A DNA stretch of 64,000 nucleotides. Origin: an uncultured Mollicutes bacterium (GTDB lineage Bacteria > Bacillota_I > Bacilli_A > RFN20 > CAG-826). Each line of letters opens with the position of its first letter. The first letter of the stretch is position 1. Shown here in pieces: positions 1 through 9,012 of the stretch. The DNA is taken from the NCBI GenBank assembly GCA_900539595.1, contig UQCQ01000003.1, forward strand, positions 82,648 to 146,647. Reading direction: 5' to 3'. A program made the position numbers and the translations under genes. The notes beneath the pieces were generated by a model. That model saw only the letters and a list, made by a program, of their open reading frames with translations, was not told the DNA's origin and did not search any database.

Positions 1-737
1 CGATTACCACTGACATCATCGTTGGTTTCCCCAATGAAACGGAAGAGCAATTTGAAGATACGTTATCGTTATGCGAAGCGGTTCGATACGATGCTGCCTT
101 TACCTTTATTTATTCTCCTCGCAAAGGGACTCCCGCCGCCAAGATGGTCGATAATGTCAACGACAAAACCAAACACGAGCGTTTTGATCGTTTGCTGAAG
201 GTCGTGGAAGACGGCGTCATGTTCCATAGTAGCCAAATGGTTGGCAAAACCTATTCGGTCTTGGTGGACGGGCCTTCCAAAAAGGATCCGACGATGCTTA
301 GTGGTTACACCGAATCGAGTAAATTAATTAACTTCAAAGGACCCGCTTATTTAAAAGGGTGCATCGTGCCAGTCCGTGTTATCGAAGACCATGCTTTTTC
401 TATGATTGGGGAACTTCAAGGCGATCCCGTTGTGGAATTAGCAAAACATGTTGGCAAGATTTTGGAAAAAGAAGAAACAGCCAAAGCTTATTTAGATGCA
501 AAAAAAGCCGTAGAAGAATCCGAAGGGCTCAAGACGCTTCGAAACCAAATTGAAGATGTGCAAAAAAAGATGATGAACGCGGCCGCTGAACAAAAAGATG
601 CGGAATACGTCCAAGCCAAAAAGGCCTATACGTCCCTCATGGATCAGTATAATTCCGATCCTTTGATTCAAAATTTTGTGGGAAGGAGAGACGAATTAGA
701 AGACCTGCTGTTAGAAGCAAAGGACCTTCTTTCATGA
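1..737 (+). CDS. miaB: tRNA methylthiotransferase MiaB (3' part) fused to a YlbF/YmcA-like domain
   Basis: The gene enters from the left edge; the reading frame is open from base 3 and gives the last 245 residues. The visible radical-SAM end contains TDIIVGFPNETEEQF and FIYSPRKGTPAA, both typical of MiaB, which adds the 2-methylthio group to i6A37 of tRNA. A TRAM RNA-binding domain follows at about residues 81-138. The family normally ends there, but this protein continues about 100 residues (about 142-245) as a charged helical domain that resembles Com_YlbF (YmcA/RicA) proteins, including the closing pattern PLIQNFVGRRDELEDLL. In Bacillus ymcA lies next to miaB; here the two are one reading frame. 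The stop overlaps the miaA start (ATGA), so the two tRNA-A37 enzymes are translationally coupled. The radical-SAM Cys cluster lies outside the window. Confidence 0.9.
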   Translation, partial: ITTDIIVGFPNETEEQFEDTLSLCEAVRYDAAFTFIYSPRKGTPAAKMVDNVNDKTKHERFDRLLKVVEDGVMFHSSQMVGKTYSVLVDGPSKKDPTMLSGYTESSKLINFKGPAYLKGCIVPVRVIEDHAFSMIGELQGDPVVELAKHVGKILEKEETAKAYLDAKKAVEESEGLKTLRNQIEDVQKKMMNAAAEQKDAEYVQAKKAYTSLMDQYNSDPLIQNFVGRRDELEDLLLEAKDLLS

Positions 738-1618
738 TTTTGGTTTTGACGGGGCCTACCGGAAGTGGAAAAACGGATATGGCCATTTCTCTAGCAAAAA
801 AGCTAGGTGGGGCCATTATCAACGCGGACGCTTTTCAAGTGTATCGCGAATTGAATATTGCCACGGCCAAGCCAAGCGAAGCCCAAAGATTAGAGGTTCC
901 CCATTTCCTTTTTGATTTTGTTCCCATTTCCTCTTCCTATTCCGTTTACGAATATCAAGCGGATTTACGAGCAACGATTGCGGATCTCCAAGAAATCCAT
1001 AAACCCATCATCATCGCCGGCGGAACAGGGCTATATATCCGTGCCGGTCTTTATGATTATTCTTTCCCCGAAGAAAAAGTCGTGGATTTAAGCGTTTATG
1101 AGAAGATGGACGAGGACACCTTATATGCCGCTCTTCAAAAAATGGATCCTGAGGAGGCTAAAACCATTCACCCCCATAACCGGATTCGCGTTTTGCGAGC
1201 GATTAAGGTTTATCTAAGCAGCGGAAAGAAGAAGAGCGAAATCAAAGCGGAGCAAAAGCATCAACCGATTTATGATGACGTTTATTTCTTTGGCCTGAAC
1301 GCAGAACGTGCGCCCTTGTATGAACGCGTGAATCAACGGGTAGAAGAAATGTTTAAAGCCGGATTGGTGGAAGAAAACCGCGCGCTTTATGAAAAATACG
1401 GGGAGACTCCCCGCGCTTTCCAGGCGATTGGAGTCAAAGAACTTTTTCCTTATTTCCGCGGCGAAAAAAACCTAGAGGAATGCAAGGAAGAAATCCAAAA
1501 GAACACCCGTCATTATGTGAAACGGCAGGAAACGTTCTTTCGTCACCAATTTGATATTCATTGGATTACTCGAGAGGAAGAAATCTTAGATGCAATTTCT
1601 TCCTCTCCCCTTGTGTAA
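734..1618 (+). CDS. miaA: tRNA dimethylallyltransferase
   Basis: 294-residue MiaA, which transfers dimethylallyl from DMAPP to A37 of tRNAs reading UNN codons and makes the substrate of MiaB. The P-loop GPTGSGKT is at residues 7-14. The family motif usually written DSxQVY appears as DAFQVY, GGTGLY is present, and HPHNRIRVLRAI corresponds to the conserved D/HxNRxRxxRA segment. Length is normal. The start codon overlaps the miaB stop by four bases. No terminator is visible before fhs. The Ser-to-Ala change in the DSxQ motif is a small oddity; the rest of the motif set is intact. Confidence 0.95.
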   Translation: MILVLTGPTGSGKTDMAISLAKKLGGAIINADAFQVYRELNIATAKPSEAQRLEVPHFLFDFVPISSSYSVYEYQADLRATIADLQEIHKPIIIAGGTGLYIRAGLYDYSFPEEKVVDLSVYEKMDEDTLYAALQKMDPEEAKTIHPHNRIRVLRAIKVYLSSGKKKSEIKAEQKHQPIYDDVYFFGLNAERAPLYERVNQRVEEMFKAGLVEENRALYEKYGETPRAFQAIGVKELFPYFRGEKNLEECKEEIQKNTRHYVKRQETFFRHQFDIHWITREEEILDAISSSPLV

Positions 1619-1671
1619 TTTTTCATTTGTTTTAGCATTATTCCAATACTCACGAAAACAAGGAGGCTTCT

Positions 1672-3291
1672 ATGGCTCTTTTAGAAATTGAAGAAGTGGC
1701 AAAAAAAGCGGGTATCCCCGCGGAATGCTTAGAACCTTATGGTAAAAATAAGGCAAAAATTGATTTGGCTTTGTTAGAACGTTTGAAGGATCACCCCAAC
1801 GGGAAACTAGTTTTGGTGACGGCCATTACTCCTACGAAAGCAGGCGAAGGAAAAACGACGACTTCCATTGCCCTTGCGGAAGGGTTTGGCAAAATCAATC
1901 AACCAGCCATGCTTTGTTTGCGCGAACCTAGCCTAGGTCCTGTTTTTGGCATCAAAGGCGGTGCAACGGGGGGAGGCAAAGCCGTTGTCGTTCCCCAAGA
2001 AGACATTAATTTGCATTTCACGGGGGACATGCATGCATTGACGAGCTCGATCAATTTGATTTCCGCGGTCATCGACAATTCTTTATGGCAAGGGAATCCT
2101 CTCCATATCGATCCCAATCGTATTTTGTGGAACCGCGCGATGGACATGAATGACCGCGCGCTTCGTGATATTGAAATTCACGGTAACGACGCCCGCGTCC
2201 CTTCTCGCCATGACCATTTTCAAATCACGGTTGCCTCGGAGATGATGGCGATTTTATGCTTGGCTAAAAGCCCAGAAGATTTCTTGGAACGCGTGAAGAA
2301 AATTATCGTTGCATTTAGCGTGGATGATCAGCCAATCACCGTCGGCGATTTGCAAATCTCTCATGCCATCATGCGCTTAATGAAAGAAGCGTTAAAACCC
2401 AACCTGGTTCAAACCATCGAAGGGAATCCTTGCTTGATTCACGGTGGTCCCTTTGCCAATATCGCCCATGGATGCAATTCGATTTTAGCGACCTCCCTGG
2501 CCTTAAAACTCGCCCCCATCACCGTTACAGAAGCGGGTTTTGGCGCAGATTTGGGCGCGGAAAAATTCTTGGATATCAAATGTCGCGAGGCTGGGTTTGT
2601 TCCCGATGGCATCGTAATGGTTGCTACGATTCGTGCCCTCAAAATGCATGGCGGACAGGCTTACGAAGATCTGAAGACGCCTAATGTGGAATGTCTTGCC
2701 AAAGGAGTTGCCAATTTGGATGCTCATATGGCTAATATGTCTAAATATGGTGTCCCCTGTATCGTTGCCATCAACCATTTTGCTCAAGATGATCCAGAAG
2801 AAGTAGCTTATCTAGAACACCACTGCGAAAAGATGGGCTATCGATATAGCTTCCTCGACGGATTCGAAAAAGGAGGGGAGGGGTCCATCGATTTGGCACA
2901 AAAAGTTCAAAAGATGCTTCAAGAAGAATCAACCCATTATGCCCCGATTTACTCTTTGGAATGGCCGTTAAAGAAGAAAATCGAAACGATTTGCCACGAA
3001 ATATATCATGCGGGGAAGGTTATTTATGGAGAAGAGGCGGAACGGCAATTGGCAGAATATGAGAAACTAGGATTCTCCGATGCCTATATTTGCATGGCCA
3101 AGACGCCCGCGTCTTTAACCGATGACGCTAAAGTCTTGGGTGCCCCGTCAGGATTTACGATTACCATTCGCGAGGTGCGGCTAAGCGCTGGTGCGCGCTT
3201 CGTTGTTCCTTTAACGGGATCGATCATGACGATGCCAGGACTTCCCAAGATTCCTGCGGCGGTCAAAATGGAGGAAGAACCATGGCGGTGA
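1672..3291 (+). CDS. fhs: Formate--tetrahydrofolate ligase
   Basis: 539-residue ATP-dependent formyl-THF synthetase, feeding formate into one-carbon metabolism in the cytoplasm. The ATP-binding loop TPTKAGEGKTT is near residue 54, followed by REPSLGPVFGIKGGATGGG and the conserved TGDMHA segment, all diagnostic of Fhs. It is slightly shorter than the usual 555-560 residues. A strong AAGGAGG precedes the ATG. The 3' end overlaps the next gene by ten bases, so the DUF951 protein is likely co-translated. Confidence 0.96.
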   Translation: MALLEIEEVAKKAGIPAECLEPYGKNKAKIDLALLERLKDHPNGKLVLVTAITPTKAGEGKTTTSIALAEGFGKINQPAMLCLREPSLGPVFGIKGGATGGGKAVVVPQEDINLHFTGDMHALTSSINLISAVIDNSLWQGNPLHIDPNRILWNRAMDMNDRALRDIEIHGNDARVPSRHDHFQITVASEMMAILCLAKSPEDFLERVKKIIVAFSVDDQPITVGDLQISHAIMRLMKEALKPNLVQTIEGNPCLIHGGPFANIAHGCNSILATSLALKLAPITVTEAGFGADLGAEKFLDIKCREAGFVPDGIVMVATIRALKMHGGQAYEDLKTPNVECLAKGVANLDAHMANMSKYGVPCIVAINHFAQDDPEEVAYLEHHCEKMGYRYSFLDGFEKGGEGSIDLAQKVQKMLQEESTHYAPIYSLEWPLKKKIETICHEIYHAGKVIYGEEAERQLAEYEKLGFSDAYICMAKTPASLTDDAKVLGAPSGFTITIREVRLSAGARFVVPLTGSIMTMPGLPKIPAAVKMEEEPWR

Positions 3292-3503
3292 TTCCCATTG
3301 AACTTTATGACGAAGTCGAGATGAAAAAGGCCCATCCCTGTTCCCATCGAAGCAAGCGTTTTCAAATTATTCGTGTGGGCGCGGATGTCAAAATTCTTTG
3401 CCTAGGATGTGGAAACGTGATTATGATGGATCGTGATCACTTCAACCATGCGGTGAAAAAAGTGGTCGCTCATCACGAATCTCCCGTCATTCCAATCAAA
3501 TAA
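3282..3503 (+). CDS. DUF951 small protein (YyzM type)
   Basis: 73-residue protein with the signature of DUF951: VEMKKAHPC, then IIRVGADVKILCLGCGNVIMMDR. The conserved Cys residues (HPC and CLGCG) look like a small metal or zinc-ribbon site. The molecular role of the family is not established. It starts inside the end of fhs behind GGAGGAAG. A terminator hairpin follows at 3569. Confidence 0.85.
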   Translation: MAVIPIELYDEVEMKKAHPCSHRSKRFQIIRVGADVKILCLGCGNVIMMDRDHFNHAVKKVVAHHESPVIPIK

Positions 3504-3568
3504 TCTTCGATTATGTGCCGACTTTGGATTTTTTTCGAAAAATAAAAGCGAAAAAAATTTTAATTTTC

Positions 3569-3597
3569 GCCTCTATGTTAAGTGGAGGCGATTTTTA
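3569..3597 (+). terminator. Rho-independent terminator of the fhs-DUF951 unit
   Basis: Inverted repeat CGCCTC / GAGGCG with a T-A and a wobble pair extending the stem, followed by ATTTTTATTT. It overlaps the first possible start codon of the downstream ABC gene, which makes that start doubtful. Confidence 0.65.
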
Positions 3598-5666
3598 TTT
3601 CCTATTTATTACAATGCAAAAATATTTCGGTGGCCTTTCAAGAAGGAAATCGGTCCCGTGTGGTGTTGCACCATATTTCTTTAGCTTTTCCTTCCCACGG
3701 TTTTTATTGTTTGCACGGCAAAAGCGGATCGGGGAAAAGCACTCTGCTTTATGTTTTGTCCGGAATGCTCCAACCCCAATCGGGCGAGGTTTTGTATCGG
3801 GGGAAGTCCCTTTCTTCCTTTTCAGATAAGCAGTGGCGGAAATTCCGCTGTCTATCCACGGGCTTTATTTTTCAAAATAGCCAATTGTTAGAGGGGTTAT
3901 CTCCTTTGGATAACATTACGCTTCCTCTAGAAATCGGGGGATATTCCACATCTAAAGCGAGAAAAATCGCCAAAAAAGGAATGGAAGAGATGGGGATAGC
4001 GGGAAAAGAAAAGCAAGACACCCCTTCCTTATCCGGAGGCGAAAAACAACGCGTGGCTTTGTTGCGGGCTACGCTAGGTGGAGCAGAAATTCTTTTTTGT
4101 GATGAGCCTACGGGGGCGTTAGACGAAGCGAACGGGCGGAAAGTTATGAAATGGCTGAAAGAACAATCTAAGAAGCGACTGGTGATTTTGGTTTCCCATA
4201 ACCTGCCGTTAGCCAAAGAATATTGCGATACCTTTCTTTGTTTGGAGGAGGGACGCATCCTTCCTTATGAAGGGAAACCAGAACGCTTGGAAGAAATGCC
4301 TTTGAAGACACGCCATTCCAAGGCGAATTGGCAAAGAAAATTGGTCTTTTTGCATTTCAAAGAGGATGGGTGGAAAAACGGGATTGCCTTGGTCTCCGCT
4401 TTCATTGGCTTTACCTCCTTGCTTTTATTCTCGGGTTATTATGCGGGGCATGAAAAAGCGTTAGAGGAAGCACTGGGGAGTTCGCTAAGCTATTTGTCCG
4501 CTAAAATCACACAAAAAGAGGTGGTGGACGTACCTGGGTCTCCTTTAAGTCTAGTAAAAGAGACGCGTCCAAAGCGTCAGGAAGCAGAAGAATATTTGTC
4601 ATCCAAAGGCCATTATGAGGTGGCAAACGACTATTCTTTCTTCTTGCCTGAATCCTATGCTTTTCAGTTAAATGGGGTCGATTCTTCGCCTTGTTTTTTC
4701 TCGCCTACCCACGATTTGTCTTTACGCGTTTTGGGGGAGAATTGCCTTTTAGAAGGCGAACATCCTAGTTCTTTTTCATTCTCCTCCGTGCTTGTCAACG
4801 AGGCTTTTTCCAAACAATACCCCCATTGCCTTGAACAAAGGATTACTTTTCACGTGGACCTTTCCCTTTCTTACCAAAGCGTGGAGGAAGCGGTGGCTCT
4901 AGATTACGACTTTGAAATTGCAGGGATTGTTAAAGAATTTTCCTTTATGTCTACCCCACGTGTTTATTACTCCCATCAAGGAATGGAACAAAAAATGCAA
5001 GAAACCTTTTTGGAGTCGATTTCCTATCGTTTAGGGGAAAGGACATCTATTTATGATTTATGCCAAAAAGAGGGTTCTTCTTATTATCAATCCACGTCCC
5101 TTTTGCTTTTTGCCCTAGATCAGGAATCGGCCTCTTTATTTCCCACATTGAAAAAAAGATGGAAGGAAGAAAACGAAAGGATGGACCTTTCTTCGTTTTC
5201 TTTGCAGACTCGAGAAAGTTTCTTGGCCTTATCGAGTGCTTTCAGTGCGTCCTTAAGTTTATTTGTTGGAATGGCTTTTCTTGGCTTGGTTCTTATTTTA
5301 GGAATGTCTTCTTATTCGGGTTTTGCGGATCGAAAAAGGGAGACGGCGTTGCTATTTGCGTTAGGGGCCAAACGAAGGGACGTTCTTTCTATTTACGGGC
5401 GGGAATCGGTGGCTGTTGGTATTTTGGGGGCTTTGTTCGCGGCAATACTTTCCCCGGTGTTGGCCAAGGGATTCAACCGTTATTTGATGGGTAAATTTGG
5501 AATGGAAACGCTCGTTAGAATCCCTTTTTTCTCGTTTTTAGGCATCCCTTATTTGCTTGTAATCTCTCTTTTTTTGATGGCGGTTATTTTGCCTCTAGTT
5601 TCTACCATTATCCCTTTGCAATTTAGCAAAAAATGCGATTTGAAGGAGGAACTCTGCGATGAATAG
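3582..5666 (+). CDS. ABC exporter, fused ATPase and FtsX-like permease (first of a pair)
   Basis: 694-residue single-chain half transporter of the MacB/LolCDE class. Residues about 10-225 are the ATPase, with Walker A GKSGSGKS, Q-loop FQN, signature LSGGEKQRVA, Walker B LFCDEPTGALD and H-loop SHN. A first membrane helix follows at about 262-285, then an extracellular domain of about 260 residues, then three C-terminal helices carrying the FtsX pattern RKRETALLFALGAKRRDV. This class usually performs mechanotransmission or exports peptides or lipoproteins. The start is unclear: the first in-frame start is GTG 3582 inside a terminator stem, with no Shine-Dalgarno, and homologous ATPases would begin about seven codons later, where no normal start exists. 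It overlaps the second transporter gene by eight bases. Confidence 0.85.
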   Translation: MEAIFISYLLQCKNISVAFQEGNRSRVVLHHISLAFPSHGFYCLHGKSGSGKSTLLYVLSGMLQPQSGEVLYRGKSLSSFSDKQWRKFRCLSTGFIFQNSQLLEGLSPLDNITLPLEIGGYSTSKARKIAKKGMEEMGIAGKEKQDTPSLSGGEKQRVALLRATLGGAEILFCDEPTGALDEANGRKVMKWLKEQSKKRLVILVSHNLPLAKEYCDTFLCLEEGRILPYEGKPERLEEMPLKTRHSKANWQRKLVFLHFKEDGWKNGIALVSAFIGFTSLLLFSGYYAGHEKALEEALGSSLSYLSAKITQKEVVDVPGSPLSLVKETRPKRQEAEEYLSSKGHYEVANDYSFFLPESYAFQLNGVDSSPCFFSPTHDLSLRVLGENCLLEGEHPSSFSFSSVLVNEAFSKQYPHCLEQRITFHVDLSLSYQSVEEAVALDYDFEIAGIVKEFSFMSTPRVYYSHQGMEQKMQETFLESISYRLGERTSIYDLCQKEGSSYYQSTSLLLFALDQESASLFPTLKKRWKEENERMDLSSFSLQTRESFLALSSAFSASLSLFVGMAFLGLVLILGMSSYSGFADRKRETALLFALGAKRRDVLSIYGRESVAVGILGALFAAILSPVLAKGFNRYLMGKFGMETLVRIPFFSFLGIPYLLVISLFLMAVILPLVSTIIPLQFSKKCDLKEELCDE

Positions 5667-8451
5667 TTTGTTGATGTGTAGTGATTTAAAAAGAAGCTTT
5701 GGCCATGAAGAAGTATTACGTGGCATTGATTTGATTTTGCCCCAAAAGGGTTTGATTGGCATTTCCGGACCGAGCGGTTCGGGAAAAAGCACGTTGCTCC
5801 ATATCTTGGCTGGTTTGGACGCTTCCTATTCGGGACGTTACGTCTTTAAAGGCATGGACATGGGGAAAAAGGATGAGGCGGAACGAAGCCGGATCCGCCT
5901 GCTTTCTATGGGTTATGTCCTTCAAAAGGATTCCTTATTGGATTTAGAGGACGCGGAGACGAATGTGCTTTTGCCCGCCTTAAGCGTGGCCAAAAATAGC
6001 AAAAAACTTCGTCATCAAGCCTCCTCTCTTCTTTTTAGCGTAGGGCTAAAGAATAAAGCCAAACAAAAGGTGGGGACCCTTTCAGGAGGAGAAAGGCAGC
6101 GAGTTGGTTTAGCGCGGGCACTGATGATGGACCCTGATATTTTGTTTTGCGATGAGCCAACGGGGGCTTTGGATGAAAAAAATGGTCGTCTAATCTTTGA
6201 ATTATTGCGAAAAATATCTTCCAACCGGTTAGTGATAGTAGCAAGCCATGATGAAGCGCTGCTCGAAGAATTTGCTGACGAAAGAATCGAGATGAAAGAT
6301 GGCAAAATCAAAAAGAAAGAAAAACAAATCGTTTCCGAACCTGCCGGAACTTTTTTGCTTGCTAAACCCCAAAAAGAACGGGAAGAGCCCCGTCTCCCTT
6401 TCTCATTTCTTTATGAACACGCCAAAAGAAGGAGAAAAACCAAAAAGATTCGCAGTTTTCTCAGCGAATCCGCTATTTCCCTTGGCTTATTGGGTATTGG
6501 CATGAGCGTCTACCTTTCTTCTTCCATTTCTTGTCAAATCACCGATGCGTTTTCTTCGCTTGTCCCCCCAAATACCTTGGTGATGTCGCCTTTATCGTCT
6601 TCCCCTCCTTTGGGGGAGATTAAGCCCGCCACGCATGACGAGGCCGATTATTTGATGAGCCAATATCCAGATTCGGTGGACGGCTATGGCAAAACCCTTC
6701 TTTATGATTTTGAGTCCGCCTTTGAAGACGAAAACGAATTCACCTACGTTCATGGAAGTAAGGTAGAAGTTTTAAGCGGGTTTTCTGTACGAACCATCAA
6801 TGATTTTTTATGGTCGGAAGAAGGGAATGAATTTTATCCATCTCGACCAAAAACCATGGATTGGAGTGAGGTGATTCTAGGCATCCCTTATGCCACGATG
6901 GCAAAACTGTGCGGAGATTTTGGCTTGGTAAGAGGTTACGAACATCTGGGCCGATTCTGCGATCAAGGGTCGTTGACGATTACCCTTCATTTGAGCCGTT
7001 TAGCGTGGAATTTTTCCGAGTCTCCTGGTTTCAATGTTGTCGCGGTTGCCCCTAGTTCCATCCCCTGTTTTTATCATGCTTCGTCCTCTTGGAATCAAGA
7101 GGTATTCTTCGATTATCTCCGATTTGAAGATGTGGAAAACGGAATTCCCTCTACTCCGCAGCAATGCCAGACGATTCCTTATCTGGAATTAAGCGTTCCC
7201 TTCAGTTCTTTTCTGCGTACCTGTCGAAAAGATCCCAAACGAAATCGCTTATCTTTCGATGTTCCCTCGAATCGCTATCTCCCTTCTTACTGCCCGGGTG
7301 GTGAGCGATGCAGCCTTCCCCGAGCTTACTGCTTTGAGGCGATCAAAAGTGGTTTAGATTATTCGTTGGCGGAGTCGATCCAAGGGGACTGGTCTTCCGA
7401 AATATTAGGAAGAATACCGGTGACTTCCGGCGGTTTTTACGCGGATGCCGAGTCGGTCATGATGGGGTTTCAGGGTAAGTTCTTTCTTTGCAAAACCGAA
7501 GAAGGGGCGAATCAATTGATCGATGCCTATAGTGATTTGCCGGTGGAAGAGGCTTCTTCTAGTGGGGAACTTCCCCCAAACTGTGTGGATGGTTCTTTGC
7601 TTGCTACTGGACCCAAACAACTGCGCCTTTCTTGCGATTTTAGTGAGGTAAAAGGAGAAGCGCCGACTTCTGGGCAGGAATGCATTTTGTCTTCTTCCCT
7701 TTATGAAGCTTGGAATGGCCCTGAAGTCATCTATGTTTGCGCGGAAATTAGCAGTGAAGTCCATGGAGATACTTACTCTCGCGATTTTGCCTTATCCCCT
7801 TTACGTGTAGTGGGAACCAAACAAGAGAAAACGAACACGTTGTTTGTCTCTTCGGATTGGACATTAGATTATTTTTTGGATTCTTTGGGGATGAGCCCTT
7901 TTTTGTTAGAGCCTTCTGGCTGCGTCTTCACTTTGAAACCCAATGCTGATGGCCCCCGATTGGCTAAACAGCTATCCACCCTTTACCCTGCTTATCGTTT
8001 TGCTTGCCCCTCCCAAAGCGTTTCCGATTCCGTTTCTAGTACGACCGATTACATTCAGTCCGTCTTATTTGCTTTTTCTTTTGTTGCTTTTTCGGTCGGT
8101 CTCTCTGTCTTTATTTTGGTGATTTCGTTAACGGTAGCGGAGAACAAAAAGGAAGCGCGTTTGCTTTATTTGTTGGGCATATCGCGAAAAGATGTGGCTA
8201 GACTTTATGGATGGAGCGGCTTTCAAAGTGCTGGCAGTGCTCTTTTAGGTTCTTGTTTAGGACTATTGGCTGCCGAATTATTTACCTCCTATTTTCTCTC
8301 TCGTTTTTTTGGGACGGACCTCGTTATTTCCCTGTCTTTGGCCCCTTACCTTTCCTGTTTTGCTCTGTTTTTGCTCTTTTTAGGCTTTCTATCCGTTTTT
8401 CTTCGCTTTTATTTCTCCCGTGCGAATTTTGAAAAAAGTTCCAAGGCTTAA
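5659..8451 (+). CDS. ABC exporter, fused ATPase and FtsX-like permease with very large ectodomain
   Basis: 930-residue partner of the preceding protein, translationally coupled to it. ATPase at about 1-225 with GPSGSGKST, LSGGERQRVGLARA and FCDEPTGALDE and H-loop SHDE. One membrane helix at about residues 270-295 is followed by an extracellular region of roughly 500 residues rich in Ser, Cys and aromatic residues, then three terminal helices with KKEARLLYLLGISRKDV, the FtsX cytoplasmic loop. The two proteins probably form a heterodimer. The ectodomain is much larger than the usual MacB periplasmic core and I do not recognise it. The substrate is unknown; antimicrobial-peptide resistance or lipoprotein handling are options. 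Confidence 0.85.
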   Translation: MNSLLMCSDLKRSFGHEEVLRGIDLILPQKGLIGISGPSGSGKSTLLHILAGLDASYSGRYVFKGMDMGKKDEAERSRIRLLSMGYVLQKDSLLDLEDAETNVLLPALSVAKNSKKLRHQASSLLFSVGLKNKAKQKVGTLSGGERQRVGLARALMMDPDILFCDEPTGALDEKNGRLIFELLRKISSNRLVIVASHDEALLEEFADERIEMKDGKIKKKEKQIVSEPAGTFLLAKPQKEREEPRLPFSFLYEHAKRRRKTKKIRSFLSESAISLGLLGIGMSVYLSSSISCQITDAFSSLVPPNTLVMSPLSSSPPLGEIKPATHDEADYLMSQYPDSVDGYGKTLLYDFESAFEDENEFTYVHGSKVEVLSGFSVRTINDFLWSEEGNEFYPSRPKTMDWSEVILGIPYATMAKLCGDFGLVRGYEHLGRFCDQGSLTITLHLSRLAWNFSESPGFNVVAVAPSSIPCFYHASSSWNQEVFFDYLRFEDVENGIPSTPQQCQTIPYLELSVPFSSFLRTCRKDPKRNRLSFDVPSNRYLPSYCPGGERCSLPRAYCFEAIKSGLDYSLAESIQGDWSSEILGRIPVTSGGFYADAESVMMGFQGKFFLCKTEEGANQLIDAYSDLPVEEASSSGELPPNCVDGSLLATGPKQLRLSCDFSEVKGEAPTSGQECILSSSLYEAWNGPEVIYVCAEISSEVHGDTYSRDFALSPLRVVGTKQEKTNTLFVSSDWTLDYFLDSLGMSPFLLEPSGCVFTLKPNADGPRLAKQLSTLYPAYRFACPSQSVSDSVSSTTDYIQSVLFAFSFVAFSVGLSVFILVISLTVAENKKEARLLYLLGISRKDVARLYGWSGFQSAGSALLGSCLGLLAAELFTSYFLSRFFGTDLVISLSLAPYLSCFALFLLFLGFLSVFLRFYFSRANFEKSSKA

Positions 8452-8659
8452 TTTAGAGGGTTCGGCGGGTTTGAGAAGAAAAGAAGAAGTGCCGTCAAAT
8501 GGACTTTTCTATCCTTATCATGAGATAAAAACACCAATTTTTGTAAAAAAAGAAGACGTTCCCATTATTGATTTTTATAGAAAACACATACGAATTGGTC
8601 TATAGTAACAAGCGGTTGATTTGGAAATAGCCAAATGAACCAGGAAGGTTAGGAGTCTC

Positions 8660-8857
8660 ATGAAGGGAACAGTTAAAATGTTCAACAAGGAGAAGGGCTA
8701 TGGCTTCATCCACGCTGAGGATGGCCGTGACTACTTCTTCCACTATTCCTCTCTTCTGATGGATGAATACAAGACCGCCGAAAAAGGCGAGTCCGTCGAG
8801 TTCGAAATCGAAGAGTCGGACCGTGGTCCTCGTGCCAAGAACGTTAAGAAGATCTAA
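8660..8857 (+). CDS. Cold shock protein, CspA family
   Basis: 65-residue single cold-shock domain. RNP1 is KGYGFI and RNP2 is DYFFHYS, the surfaces that bind single-stranded RNA or DNA. TTAGGAG lies 5' of the ATG. Upstream, 8452-8659 holds no gene, only an A/T-rich leader with a possible -10 TATAGT near 8602. Two terminators follow in tandem, which fits a short, abundant mono-cistronic mRNA. Confidence 0.93.
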   Translation: MKGTVKMFNKEKGYGFIHAEDGRDYFFHYSSLLMDEYKTAEKGESVEFEIEESDRGPRAKNVKKI

Positions 8858-8877
8858 GGTTCTCTTAGTTAGCTTCT

Positions 8878-8932
8878 AACCCTGCCAAACCGGTAGGGTT
8901 CTTTTTTTACCCGGGTAACCGGGTTTTCTTTT
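8878..8932 (+). terminator. Tandem rho-independent terminators after the cold shock gene
   Basis: First hairpin AACCCTGCC / GGTAGGGTT followed by CTTTTTTT (8878-8908). Second hairpin ACCCGG-GTAA-CCGGGT followed by TTTCTTTT (8909-8932). Confidence 0.85.
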
Positions 8933-9012
8933 ATTCTTCGCCCTTTGGGGCTATCTTCTTTATGAAGATAAGTTTACAATTGACCCGCTCAATTATAGGA
9001 GTGTTTTTGCCC

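Noticed and set aside
3515..3829. 104-codon frame over the start of the first exporter gene
   Set aside because: It is out of frame with the clear ATPase motifs and has random composition. It begins before the terminator and has no ribosome binding site.
8420..8605. 61-codon frame between the exporter and the cold shock gene
   Set aside because: It overlaps the end of the exporter gene in another frame and has no recognisable content; the interval looks like a leader or promoter region.
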